In this document: positions 29,226 to 37,067 of the stretch, one piece after another
How positions within the stretch are numbered: position 1 is the first letter of the stretch
How the letters are laid out: the number at the start of each line of letters is the position of its first letter
Assembly: GCA_945904955.1 (NCBI GenBank)
Contig: CAMDPO010000005.1
Span: 1 to 64,000, forward strand
Direction of reading: 5' to 3'
Source of the DNA: Rhizobium sp. Q54
Lineage (GTDB): Bacteria; Pseudomonadota; Alphaproteobacteria; UBA2966; CAIVPW01
Length of the DNA: 64,000 nucleotides
The notes under the pieces: model-generated
Database searches by the model: none
The model's input: only the letters and a program-made list of their open reading frames with translations
Told to the model about the DNA's origin: nothing
Made by a program: the position numbers and the translations under genes

Positions 29226-29912
29226 CTAGCGCTCAATACGTATGACAACGCGACGGTTCTCGGCGCGATTGTCGGGCAGCGGGTTGCCGGCTTCGTCGCG
29301 GTTGGGAAGCTTGGGCTTCGTATCGGCGTAGCCGAGCACCGTGATGCGGTCCGCCTTGACGCCGCGGCTGATCAGGAAGCGCGCCACAGCCGAGGCGCGC
29401 GCCGTGGACAGCTCCCAGTTGGACGGGAACTGGTTGGTGTTGATCGGCACGTCGTCGGTGTGCCCCTCGACGTCGATGCGATAGCTCTGCACGCCGAGGA
29501 AGATCAAGTTCTGCGCGACGCGGTCGAGCAGCGGCTCGGCCGCCGGCAGGACGACTGCCTGGCCCACCGCGAACATGTCGCCGGTCTTGAAGTCGAACGT
29601 CGAGCCGCGCTTGTTCACCTGCGCTTGCGCGGCGGCGTCCATCTCGACGCCTTCCACCGCCAGCTCCTGCTGCAGGTTCTTCACCAGCTGTTGGAACGGT
29701 GTTGGTGGCGGGGGCGCGTTCTCCTGGGTGGTGAACGCCTTAGTGATCGACTGCGCCGCGGTCTCGAACTTGCCGGGGTCCGGATCCGACAGCGAGTACA
29801 GCACCAGGAACAAGGCCATCATGTTGACGACCAAATCGGCGAAGCTTAGAAGCCAGCCCTCTTCTTCTTCCGCCTGATGCGGAGGTTCGGGAGGTCCGCT
29901 GCCGCCGCTCAT
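29226..29912 (-). CDS. motB: MotB-type stator protein with OmpA domain
   Basis: This 228-residue protein has one N-terminal membrane helix with the proton-conducting aspartate (LLSFADLVVNMMALFLVLYS, D in FAD). A periplasmic linker with PPPPTP follows, then an OmpA-like peptidoglycan-binding domain (VEGHTDDVPINT, NWELSTARASAVARFL, DNRAENRRVVIRIER). This matches MotB and relatives, which anchor the flagellar stator. It overlaps motA by 4 bases (ATGA). No other flagellar genes are in the window, so a specialised ExbBD/TolQR-like use cannot be excluded. Confidence 0.88.
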   Translation of the reverse strand: MSGGSGPPEPPHQAEEEEGWLLSFADLVVNMMALFLVLYSLSDPDPGKFETAAQSITKAFTTQENAPPPPTPFQQLVKNLQQELAVEGVEMDAAAQAQVNKRGSTFDFKTGDMFAVGQAVVLPAAEPLLDRVAQNLIFLGVQSYRIDVEGHTDDVPINTNQFPSNWELSTARASAVARFLISRGVKADRITVLGYADTKPKLPNRDEAGNPLPDNRAENRRVVIRIER

Positions 29913-30730
29913 GCCGCGGCCTTCTTACCCTTGCCGCCGCCGCTCTTCTGGTCGATGTGGTAGTGGATCGCGGGGTCGAGGTAGCTGTTCATCTTGTCCT
30001 GGATGTAGCGCGGGCTCTTCTGGTCCGCGAGCATCGCGAACCCTTCCGACACCAGGAAGTTGCGGAAGCGCAGGATCGATTCCTTCTGCATCAGCTTCGA
30101 TGCCGCCGGCATGAAGATCATGCGCGCGCTGATTACGCCGTACAGCGTCGCCAGAATGGCAACCGCGAAGCCCTCGCCGATGCCTTCCGGATTGCTCTGC
30201 AACGACTGCAACATGACGACGAGGCCGACGAGGGTGCCGACCATCCCGAAGGCCGGGCCGTTGCCCGCCATCGACTTGAGAATCTCGACCGGGATGGTGG
30301 CACGCGAGAACGCGCCGTTCGATGCGGCGCCCAGCATCTGGCGCACTTCATCACCGGAGTAGCCGGTGATGACGAGCTCGATGCCGTAATTCATGAAGTG
30401 GTCCTGGTTCTTCGCGCCTTTGATTTCTTTCTCAAGCGCGACCAGGCCGCTCTTCTTCACCAGGTAACCCCAGCGAATGATCTTGCCGGTCTCGACGGTG
30501 AGCATCGAGCGGTTGGCTTTGCCCCGGATGAACACGCCGCCGACTGCGCCCAGCGACTGCATGACGTAGCGGAACTCGTAGCCCATGAAGGCCGAGGCCA
30601 ACGTTCCGCCGAACACCAGCAGCATGCCGGACATGTGGAAGAACGACGCGAAATCCGTCGTGATCTCGATGATCACGATGAAGATGATCGCGATGCACGC
30701 GATGAAGCCAAAAAGCGAGGCTAGTGACAT
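29909..30730 (-). CDS. motA: MotA-type stator protein
   Basis: This 273-residue inner-membrane protein of the MotA/TolQ/ExbB superfamily uses the ion-motive force with MotB. Four membrane helices are predictable: about 3-25 and 29-50, then two around 157-177 and 188-210. The first pair has the GGTLASAFMGY turn. Conserved elements are the cytoplasmic loop with GYSGDEVRQMLGAAS and the SMAGNGPAFGMVGTLVGLV segment, typical of MotA. The C-terminal tail is Gly/Lys-rich. It is the first gene of a two-gene unit, with ATG 30730 at the 5' end. Confidence 0.9.
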   Translation of the reverse strand: MSLASLFGFIACIAIIFIVIIEITTDFASFFHMSGMLLVFGGTLASAFMGYEFRYVMQSLGAVGGVFIRGKANRSMLTVETGKIIRWGYLVKKSGLVALEKEIKGAKNQDHFMNYGIELVITGYSGDEVRQMLGAASNGAFSRATIPVEILKSMAGNGPAFGMVGTLVGLVVMLQSLQSNPEGIGEGFAVAILATLYGVISARMIFMPAASKLMQKESILRFRNFLVSEGFAMLADQKSPRYIQDKMNSYLDPAIHYHIDQKSGGGKGKKAAA

Positions 30731-30909
30731 CTGTGTCGTGGACCCCCGGGCCAGGGACTATACACGATGCATGCCGCCCCCTTGAAGGCTCCAAAGCCCC
30801 GGAATCCTTGGTCAAGACCCACCTCTAAGAGGCTCCCCGGGCCGTCTCTCCTGGACGCTGCATCGCCCGGTATGGAAAGGTGGCCGCCCCTCGCCACCCG
30901 GCCCCCAAG

Positions 30910-31536
30910 ATGCGCAGCTTTTTTCTCCTGGTGACCTTCCTGTCGGCGTTGGTCTTCCCGTGGCTGGAAGCCCCGCCCGCCAGTGCCCAAGACATAGAAA
31001 ACCTGGCCGCCCAGGCGCGCGCCGCCTTCTTCGATACCGCCTGGGCCGAGGCCGAGCGCCTCGACCGCATCGGCTATGAGGCCGCCGCGCAGAAGTTCGG
31101 CCCTGAATCTCCCGAGGCTGGCTGGTGGCTCGCCGCCTTGGCGGATGCCATGTGCCGCGCCGACTCCACGCCCGTGAATCGTCCCTGGACCGATCGCGCC
31201 CATACCCAGGCCCTGCCCCTGGCCGTGCGTGCCATGGGCATCTTGGAGCGCGCTTACGGCAAGGACGACATCCGCACGGCCAACGCCTACATGTCCACCA
31301 CGGTGGCGCTGGCGGGGCTCTATCGCCACCCCGAGGGCGATCCGTATGGCCGCGCCGCGCTGCGCATCGTCGAGAAGACGCAGCCGAGCGCCGAGCGCGA
31401 CCTACTGGTGCTGAAGCTTTGGTATTACGCGACCCATCTGCACATCATCGACCACAACGTCGAGGCGCAGGAATACGAGGAGCGTCTGAGTTTCGCGCAG
31501 TACGGGCGCCTGATCGACCCCGCGCGCCTGGAATAG
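30910..31536 (+). CDS. Secreted hypothetical protein with helical repeats
   Basis: This 208-residue protein has a signal peptide (MRSFFLLVTFLSALVFPWLE, cleavage near ASA|QD). The mature part is mostly helical and resembles TPR-type tetratricopeptide helices (AEAERLDRIGYEAAAQKFGP, AVRAMGILERAYGKDDIRTA). I do not recognise a named family. ATG 30910 is preferred over GTG 30880 because it starts the export signal. It converges with the small gene on the minus strand, 47 bases away. Confidence 0.6.
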   Translation: MRSFFLLVTFLSALVFPWLEAPPASAQDIENLAAQARAAFFDTAWAEAERLDRIGYEAAAQKFGPESPEAGWWLAALADAMCRADSTPVNRPWTDRAHTQALPLAVRAMGILERAYGKDDIRTANAYMSTTVALAGLYRHPEGDPYGRAALRIVEKTQPSAERDLLVLKLWYYATHLHIIDHNVEAQEYEERLSFAQYGRLIDPARLE

Positions 31537-31583
31537 CGCACGCCTTGCGCGGGATGGACCCGCACCTCCCCGTCGGCGGCGAT

Positions 31584-31787
31584 CTACTGCCCGATGGCGC
31601 GGCGCCCGTCCCACCACTGAACGCGGTGGAGCGACTCCTCGGCCCGGTCGAGCTTCCCGCATTCGGCGCACAGCCGCTTGCCGCCCGACCCTTCGATGCG
31701 CTGCTTGAGTCCGCGCCCGGTCCCGCAGTCGCTGTTGTCGTGATAGATGCCATCCAGTGGCGTATGCCACGGCCCGGTCCTCGACAT
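31584..31787 (-). CDS. Small cysteine-containing hypothetical protein
   Basis: This 67-residue protein opens MSRTGPWHTPLDGIYHDN and has three cysteines, one in SDCGTG and two in a C-x2-C pair (RLCAECGKL). With nearby histidines this suggests a small zinc-binding fold. The ATG at 31787 follows AAGGG by 8 bases on the minus strand. The frame is open upstream, but the Pro/Arg-rich extension lacks support. I recognise no function; similar short HTPLxGIYHDN proteins occur in other proteobacteria as hypotheticals. Confidence 0.5.
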   Translation of the reverse strand: MSRTGPWHTPLDGIYHDNSDCGTGRGLKQRIEGSGGKRLCAECGKLDRAEESLHRVQWWDGRRAIGQ

Positions 31788-31938
31788 GTTGGTAACCCTT
31801 GCCCGAAAAACCCCTCGTTCAACTAACGGTAAGGGTAGGCCAGAGTGACGGGGTACCCCATACGGCACTTACCTGAGCGGGGCCGTGCGAAGGGCATACC
31901 CCGTTCGGGGCAAGCGGACTCTGCCCGCAGGAAGCTGC

Positions 31939-32655
31939 CTACACCGGAGTCGTCGTTGCGGAATCCAGCGCCGCGCGAATCGCCGCGGGATCGGCGAGCG
32001 CATCGGCGAACGAGAGGCGCGCCGTAGCGCCGTCGGCGCGTGTGTCGACGCCTTCGGGATCGGCGCCGGTGACGCTCCACTCGCCCGGCCCAAGCTTTTG
32101 CGCGAGGAGCGTGCGCACCGCGGCATCGTCGTTCAGCGTCGCGACGAGTTTGGTCTCGCTCGCCACGAACGCGGCGACCGCCGATTGCGGCAGCAGAATC
32201 TCGCGCTCGTCCACCCAGTGGATGCGGCCGAAGCCGGCGACCAGATGGGCGCGCTCGACCGCGATGCGGAACAGTCCGAAGTCGGCGAAGCCCGCGTAGG
32301 CTTCCGCCTCCGGGTGGCGCGCCAGGAATCGTCCCAGCTCGGCTTTGTCCGCCGATCGCGTGGCGCGGCCCAGCACGGTGGCGCGGCTGCCGGCGAGCCG
32401 GCTCGGACCCGGTTCGGTGCCATCGAAGAGCAGGGAGATGCGGGCGTCGCCGGCCATGTTCTTGGTGTGCTCGGCCAGGCGCGACAGCAGCAACAGCGGC
32501 GCGCCATCGATCGCGGTCGCCACCAGCACCAGCGATGCGTAGGGCCAGCCGCTGCCCGCCAGCTGGGTCGCCAGGGTAGCGGTGGCGCGGCCGCGCATCA
32601 GCCGGCGCACCGCGGCGCCGTTGGCGTCCGCCCCCAGGGGTGCCGGGTTGTTCAT
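31939..32655 (-). CDS. HugZ-type / pyridoxamine 5'-phosphate oxidase-fold protein
   Basis: This 238-residue protein has a split-barrel flavin-type N-terminal domain (VRRLMRGRATATLATQ, GWPYASLVLVATAIDG, LSRLAEHTKNMAGDARISLL). A C-terminal DUF2470-like domain (about 160-238) follows, with VSATLNDD-like features (LVATLNDDAAVR) and a GVDTRADG segment. HugZ proteins are heme oxygenases or heme-binding proteins; FMN or heme binding is not certain here. ATG 32655 starts the frame. It is divergent from the chvI upstream region. Confidence 0.83.
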   Translation of the reverse strand: MNNPAPLGADANGAAVRRLMRGRATATLATQLAGSGWPYASLVLVATAIDGAPLLLLSRLAEHTKNMAGDARISLLFDGTEPGPSRLAGSRATVLGRATRSADKAELGRFLARHPEAEAYAGFADFGLFRIAVERAHLVAGFGRIHWVDEREILLPQSAVAAFVASETKLVATLNDDAAVRTLLAQKLGPGEWSVTGADPEGVDTRADGATARLSFADALADPAAIRAALDSATTTPV

Positions 32656-32820
32656 GCCAAGTGGTAATCCGCCATCGAAGCGCCCAAATCTCCAAGCATC
32701 ATGCTGATGTCTGTTCGGCTAGCAAGGACCGGCGCGCCGTCGTGCGCCGGCCGTCCTCCCGGAGGCCTAGTGTATACTCAACGGGATGAGACCCAGCCGG
32801 CTGCCTTGCTGGGGGATGAC

Positions 32821-33543
32821 GTGCCGCACACCATTGCGTTGGTCGACGACGACTCGAACATCCTGACCTCGGTCTCCATGGCCTTGGAAGCGGAGGGGTT
32901 CAAGGTTCGCACCTTTACGGACGGGGCCGAGGCTCTGCGCTCGCTCACCGCCAAGCCCGCCGATCTCGTCGTGCTCGACATCAAGATGCCCCGCCTCGAC
33001 GGGATGGAGCTGTTGTCGCGCTTGCGCCGCATCTCCGACGTGCCGGCGATCTTCCTCACCTCCAAGGACGACGAAGTCGACGAGGCGCTCGGTCTCAAGA
33101 TGGGCGCCGACGACTACGTGCGGAAACCGTTCTCCCAGCGCCTGCTGGTCGAGCGCATCCGCGCGGTGCTGCGCCGCGTCTCCACCGCGCCTGACGGCAC
33201 CGACGACGCCGCCGAGAAGCCGATCATGCGCGGCGACCTCATGCTCGACCCGATCCGCCACCGTTGCATCTGGCGCGGCGCCGAGGTGGCGCTCACCGTC
33301 ACCGAGTTCCTCATCCTGCGCGCGCTGGCCCAGCGCCCCGGCCACGTGAAGAGCCGCGACCAGCTCATGGACGTCGCCTACGACGACAACGTCTACGTCG
33401 ACGACCGCACCATCGACAGCCACATCAAGCGCCTGCGCAAGAAGTTCCGCGAAGTCGATGCGGAGTTCTCCAGCATCGAGACTCTCTACGGCGTCGGCTA
33501 TCGCTACAGTGAGCAAGGCACGCCGGCCGGCGCCGGCGACTGA
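32821..33543 (+). CDS. chvI: ChvI-type response regulator
   Basis: This 240-residue OmpR/PhoB-type regulator is the partner of the ChvG/ExoS envelope and acid-stress kinase. The receiver has acidic residues LVDDDS, phospho-acceptor D53 in [12 protein letters not shown], and [14 protein letters not shown], typical of ChvI. The lysine is in YVRKPFSQ. The winged-helix domain has [34 protein letters not shown] and [11 protein letters not shown] 32821 is chosen because the receiver starts at residue 4; the ORF runs 40 codons further upstream in low-quality sequence. Length matches ChvI (241 in Agrobacterium). chvG follows. Confidence 0.93.
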   Translation: MPHTIALVDDDSNILTSVSMALEAEGFKVRTFTDGAEALRSLTAKPADLVVLDIKMPRLDGMELLSRLRRISDVPAIFLTSKDDEVDEALGLKMGADDYVRKPFSQRLLVERIRAVLRRVSTAPDGTDDAAEKPIMRGDLMLDPIRHRCIWRGAEVALTVTEFLILRALAQRPGHVKSRDQLMDVAYDDNVYVDDRTIDSHIKRLRKKFREVDAEFSSIETLYGVGYRYSEQGTPAGAGD

Positions 33544-33609
33544 CGTGTGTGCCCGCGTCGCGCGGGACGCGCGCTGGGCGCGCGCAGCGCGCCTTCGTAA
33601 CGAACCGCC

Positions 33610-35304
33610 ATGGTAGCTGAGACAGAAACTCGTCGGACGCCGCGCTTCAGCGCGCACAGCGCGAAGGCGCACGTGTCTGTCGACGACGGGCACGTCGATG
33701 CCCCGCGCGTCCGCCGCCGCTGGCTGCCGTCGCCGCTCACCGTCCGCATCCTGGCGCTCAACATCCCCGCCCTCGGCATCCTGTTGGGCGGCGCGCTGTT
33801 CCTCGGCCAGTACCGCGAGGGCCTCGTCGAAGCGAAGTTCGAGAGCTTGCGCGCCGAGGGCGCCATCATCGCCGCCGCCCTCGGCGAAAGCGCCGTGCCG
33901 CTCGACGGCCCCAACTTTGAACGGGAACTAGCGCGCCAGCTGGTGCGGCGCCTGGCCGCGACCGGCGCATCGCGCGCCCGCCTGTTCGACACCGAAAGCT
34001 TCCTGGTCGCCGACAGCCAGGGCCTCGGTCCCGCGGCGCTCGCCGTCCGCGCCCAGACCCTGCCGGAGCCAGGCCACGAATCGTGGTTCGATCGCGTCGT
34101 CGGCGGCATCGACGCCTTCATCTTGCGCGCCCCGTTAAACCCCGAGCGGCTGCCCCCGTACCGCGAGAACGCCGTCCAGCTCGCCACCGACTACGACGAG
34201 GTCACCCTCGCCCTGGCGGGCGAGGTCGGCACCGCGCTGCGCCAGCTCTCCGACGGCGAGATGCTGGTTTCCGTCGCCATCCCGGTGCAGCGCTTCAAGC
34301 GCGTGCTCGGCGCCCTCATGCTCACCGTCGAGGGCGGCGACATCGAGGAGAAAGTCCGCGATGTGCGCGTCGCCATCCTGCAGGTGTTCGGCCTGGCGCT
34401 CGCCGTCACCGTGCTGATGTCGATCTACCTGTCCGGCACCATCGCGCGGCCCATCCAGAGTCTGGCGACCGCGGCGCACCGCGCCCGTGTCCGCTCGGGC
34501 CGCCGCACCGACATTCCCGACTTCACGGCGCGCAACGACGAGATCGGCGACTTGTCCGGCGCGCTGCGCGAGATGACCGACGCGCTGTACGGGCGCATGG
34601 ACGCCATCGAGGCCTTCGCCGCCGACGTCGCCCACGAGATTCGCAACCCGCTGTCGAGCATCCGCAGCGCCATCGAGCTGCTGCCGCGCACCGAGGACGC
34701 CGAGCGCCGCGCCAAGCTGGTGGCGATCATCTACGCCGACGTGCGCCGTCTCGAACGCCTGATCAACGACATCTCCGACGCCAGCCGCCTCGGCGCCGAG
34801 CTCGCCCGCGCCGAGTCCAACGCCGTCGATCTCGTGCTCCTCGTCCGCACCCTCGTCGAAGTGCTGCGCGAGACCCAGGCGGCGAGCACCGCCGGCGTCA
34901 CCTTCGTGGTCGACGCCGACGGCCCGGTGCCCGTGCGCTGCGTCGAGGGCCGCATCGGCCAGGTCATGCGCAACCTGCTCGCCAACGCCATCTCGTTCAG
35001 CCCCCAGGGCGGCGCCATCCGCATCGTGCTCAAGCGCGCCCATAACGAGGTCGAGGTGGCCGTCGAGGACGATGGCCCGGGCGTGCCGCCCGACAAGCTC
35101 GACGCCGTCTTCGACCGCTTCTATTCGCTGCGTCCCCAAGGCGAGCCGTTCGGCATGCACTCCGGCCTCGGCCTGTCGATCTCCAAGCAGATCGTCGAAG
35201 CCCACGGCGGCCACATCTGGGCCGAGAACCGCATCGGCTCCACAGGCAAAGGCCAGACCACCATCCTCGGCGCCCGCTTCGTCATGACCCTGCCGACGGA
35301 CTAG
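33610..35304 (+). CDS. chvG: ChvG-type sensor histidine kinase
   Basis: This 564-residue sensor kinase is the family that senses envelope stress or acid. Two membrane helices (about 43-65 and 253-275) flank a periplasmic domain. The first carries SPLTVRILALNIPALGILL, which matches the ChvG N-terminus. A HAMP region follows, then the H-box AADVAHEIRNPLSSIRSAIE with H342. The ATPase domain has RNLLANAISFS, VEDDGPGVP and HSGLGLSISKQIVEAHGG. In alphaproteobacteria the cognate periplasmic inhibitor ExoR is not always adjacent and is not seen here. The gene lies 66 bases after chvI and precedes hprK. Confidence 0.93.
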   Translation: MVAETETRRTPRFSAHSAKAHVSVDDGHVDAPRVRRRWLPSPLTVRILALNIPALGILLGGALFLGQYREGLVEAKFESLRAEGAIIAAALGESAVPLDGPNFERELARQLVRRLAATGASRARLFDTESFLVADSQGLGPAALAVRAQTLPEPGHESWFDRVVGGIDAFILRAPLNPERLPPYRENAVQLATDYDEVTLALAGEVGTALRQLSDGEMLVSVAIPVQRFKRVLGALMLTVEGGDIEEKVRDVRVAILQVFGLALAVTVLMSIYLSGTIARPIQSLATAAHRARVRSGRRTDIPDFTARNDEIGDLSGALREMTDALYGRMDAIEAFAADVAHEIRNPLSSIRSAIELLPRTEDAERRAKLVAIIYADVRRLERLINDISDASRLGAELARAESNAVDLVLLVRTLVEVLRETQAASTAGVTFVVDADGPVPVRCVEGRIGQVMRNLLANAISFSPQGGAIRIVLKRAHNEVEVAVEDDGPGVPPDKLDAVFDRFYSLRPQGEPFGMHSGLGLSISKQIVEAHGGHIWAENRIGSTGKGQTTILGARFVMTLPTD

Positions 35305-35307
35305 AGT

Positions 35308-35332
35308 CCCCTCTCCCTTTGCAGAGAGAGGG
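35308..35332. repeat. CCCTCTCCC/GAGAGGG hairpin repeat, copy 3
   Basis: CCCTCTC (35308-35314), a short loop, and GAGAGGG follow immediately after the chvG stop. The type is the same as at 6307, 22988, 44283 and 44438. It separates chvG from hprK and could weakly attenuate transcription. Confidence 0.5.
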
Positions 35333-35352
35333 CGCTACGGGAGACTCAGACG

Positions 35353-35829
35353 ATGCATCGCGTCCACGCCACCTGCGTCGCACTCGGTGATCACGGTGCC
35401 CTGCTGCTCGGCCCCTCGGGCAGCGGCAAGTCCGACCTCGCCCTGCGTCTCATCGACGCCGGCGCCCTGCTGGTCGCCGACGACCAAGTCGCCCTCCTCG
35501 TGCGCGACGGCCGCCTGGTCGCCAGCCCGCCGCCCCACCTCCCGTCTCTGTTGGAAGTCCGCGGCGTCGGCCTCGTCCCCCTACCGCGCCGTGCCGAAGT
35601 GGCCCTCTCCGCCGCCTTCTCGCTGCGTCCCGGCGGCCATACCGAACGGCTGCCGGAGCCCGCCATCTGGCGTCACACGGGCGTCGCTATCCCCCTGTAC
35701 ACCGTCGATCCGGAGGCGGCTTCGGCCGCCGCGCGGGTCCGGCTGCTGGTCAGCACCGCCCCGCTTGCCGTAGAACCGGAGGCGTGGAGCCCCAAGGCGG
35801 ACACGTTCGATGAACCGACCGGCGCGTGA
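35353..35829 (+). CDS. hprK: HPr kinase/phosphorylase (short alphaproteobacterial form)
   Basis: HprK phosphorylates and dephosphorylates the regulatory serine of HPr. The 158-residue protein is the short alphaproteobacterial type lacking the N-terminal domain of Firmicute HprK. It has Walker A GPSGSGKS at 20-27 and the acidic DDQV stretch. The HprK-specific motif LLEVRGVGLV occurs near residue 63. It overlaps rapZ by 20 bases and is followed by ptsH, the substrate gene. Confidence 0.92.
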   Translation: MHRVHATCVALGDHGALLLGPSGSGKSDLALRLIDAGALLVADDQVALLVRDGRLVASPPPHLPSLLEVRGVGLVPLPRRAEVALSAAFSLRPGGHTERLPEPAIWRHTGVAIPLYTVDPEAASAAARVRLLVSTAPLAVEPEAWSPKADTFDEPTGA

Positions 35830-36757
35830 AGGTTCGCCTGCCCTAGCTGCGGTACCCGCCGCTGCGCGCACGCCGGTCGTTGTCGTCACCGGCCTGTCCG
35901 GCGCCGGCAAGTCGAGCGCCCTGCACATCCTCGAAGACGTCGGCTACGAGGCCATCGACAACATCCCGGTGTCGCTGCTCGGCCGCCTCCTGTGGCCGGG
36001 CACCGAAGAGAAGGCCGCCCAGCGCGAGCCGCTCGCCGTCGGCGTCGACATCCGCACCCGCGACTTCCACGCCGACGCGTTTCCGCGCGAGGTCGAGCCG
36101 CTGCGGGCCCGCGCCGACCTCGACCTGCGCCTCGTCTTCCTCGACTGCGAGTCGAGCGTGCTGGTGCGTCGCTTCACCGAGACGCGCCGCCGCCACCCCT
36201 TGCATCCCGACCGTCCGGTCGACGACAGCATCCGCACCGAGCGCTCGCTGCTGGCCCCGGTGCGCGAGGCTGCCGACGTCGTCATCGACACCTCGCAGCT
36301 GTCGGTGGCCGAGTTGCGCCGTCTGCTCGAGCGCCGCTTCGCGCCGGAAGGCCTGCACAAGCTCACCCTGTCGGTGGTGTCGTTCGCCTACGGCAAGGGC
36401 CTGCCGCGCGAGGCCGACCTCGTCTTCGACGTGCGCTTCCTGCAGAACCCGCACTACATCGATGCGCTGCGCCCCGGCAGCGGCCTCGACGCCCCCGTCG
36501 CCGCCTACATCGAGCAGGACCGCGGCTTCGCGCCGTTCTTCGAGTCCCTCACGGTGATGCTCGGCGGCCTGCTGCCGCGCTACCGCGAAGAGGGCAAGAG
36601 CTACCTGACCATTGCGGTCGGCTGCACCGGCGGCCGCCATCGCTCGGTGCTGGTGGCCGAACGCCTCGCCGCGCACCTGCGCGCTCACGGCGACAACGTG
36701 GTGCTGCGCCACCGCGATCTGGAACCGGCGCGCGCGCGTCCCGAAGACCCGCTATAA
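35810..36757 (+). CDS. rapZ: RNase adapter protein RapZ
   Basis: RapZ links small RNA turnover to amino-sugar supply in E. coli, and its family binds nucleotides. The 315-residue protein has the P-loop GLSGAGKS at 28-35 after a variable Ala/Pro leader, then VGYEAIDNIPVSLL. The C-terminal domain holds SFAYGKGLPREADLVFDVRF, NPHYIDALRPGSGLD and the anion loop GCTGGRHRSV. ATG 35810 overlaps the end of hprK, and a weak AAGGCGG lies upstream. In alphaproteobacteria rapZ is often in this hprK-pts cluster, as here. Confidence 0.94.
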   Translation: MNRPAREGSPALAAVPAAARTPVVVVTGLSGAGKSSALHILEDVGYEAIDNIPVSLLGRLLWPGTEEKAAQREPLAVGVDIRTRDFHADAFPREVEPLRARADLDLRLVFLDCESSVLVRRFTETRRRHPLHPDRPVDDSIRTERSLLAPVREAADVVIDTSQLSVAELRRLLERRFAPEGLHKLTLSVVSFAYGKGLPREADLVFDVRFLQNPHYIDALRPGSGLDAPVAAYIEQDRGFAPFFESLTVMLGGLLPRYREEGKSYLTIAVGCTGGRHRSVLVAERLAAHLRAHGDNVVLRHRDLEPARARPEDPL

Positions 36758-36763
36758 ATCTCC

Positions 36764-37057
36764 ATGATGGGCACGGACGGTGAGCCGTCGGTCCGCGCGA
36801 CCGTCGTCGTCGGCAATGTGCGCGGCATTCATGCGCGCGCCGCGGCCAAGGTCGTCAAGCTCGCCAAGACGTTCGAGGCGAAGCTGACGGTCACCAAGGA
36901 CGGCGAAACGGTCGGCGCCGACTCGATCTTGGGTCTGCTGATGCTGGCGGCGACCCCCGGCACGACGCTCGAGCTCGCCGCCAGTGGCCGCGACGCTGCC
37001 CAGGCGCTGGACGCCCTGGCCAAGCTTCTGTCGGCCGGCGACATGGGCGAGATATGA
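36764..37057 (+). CDS. ptsH: HPr family phosphocarrier protein
   Basis: This 97-residue phosphocarrier accepts phosphate from enzyme I at H23 (GIHARAAAK). It is also modified by HprK at the serine in ADSILGLLMLAA (S54), which keeps the context of the regulatory serine. Length and fold match HPr with a short N-terminal extension. ATG 36764 or 36767 starts it, 6 bases after rapZ. No EIIA-Man gene separates rapZ and ptsH, unlike many alphaproteobacterial versions of this cluster. Confidence 0.93.
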   Translation: MMGTDGEPSVRATVVVGNVRGIHARAAAKVVKLAKTFEAKLTVTKDGETVGADSILGLLMLAATPGTTLELAASGRDAAQALDALAKLLSAGDMGEI

Positions 37058-37067
37058 ACGACCGGTC

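Noticed and set aside
29226-30730. Flagellar gene cluster
   Set aside because: Only the stator pair is present; no other flagellar or chemotaxis genes are found within 30 kb on either side.
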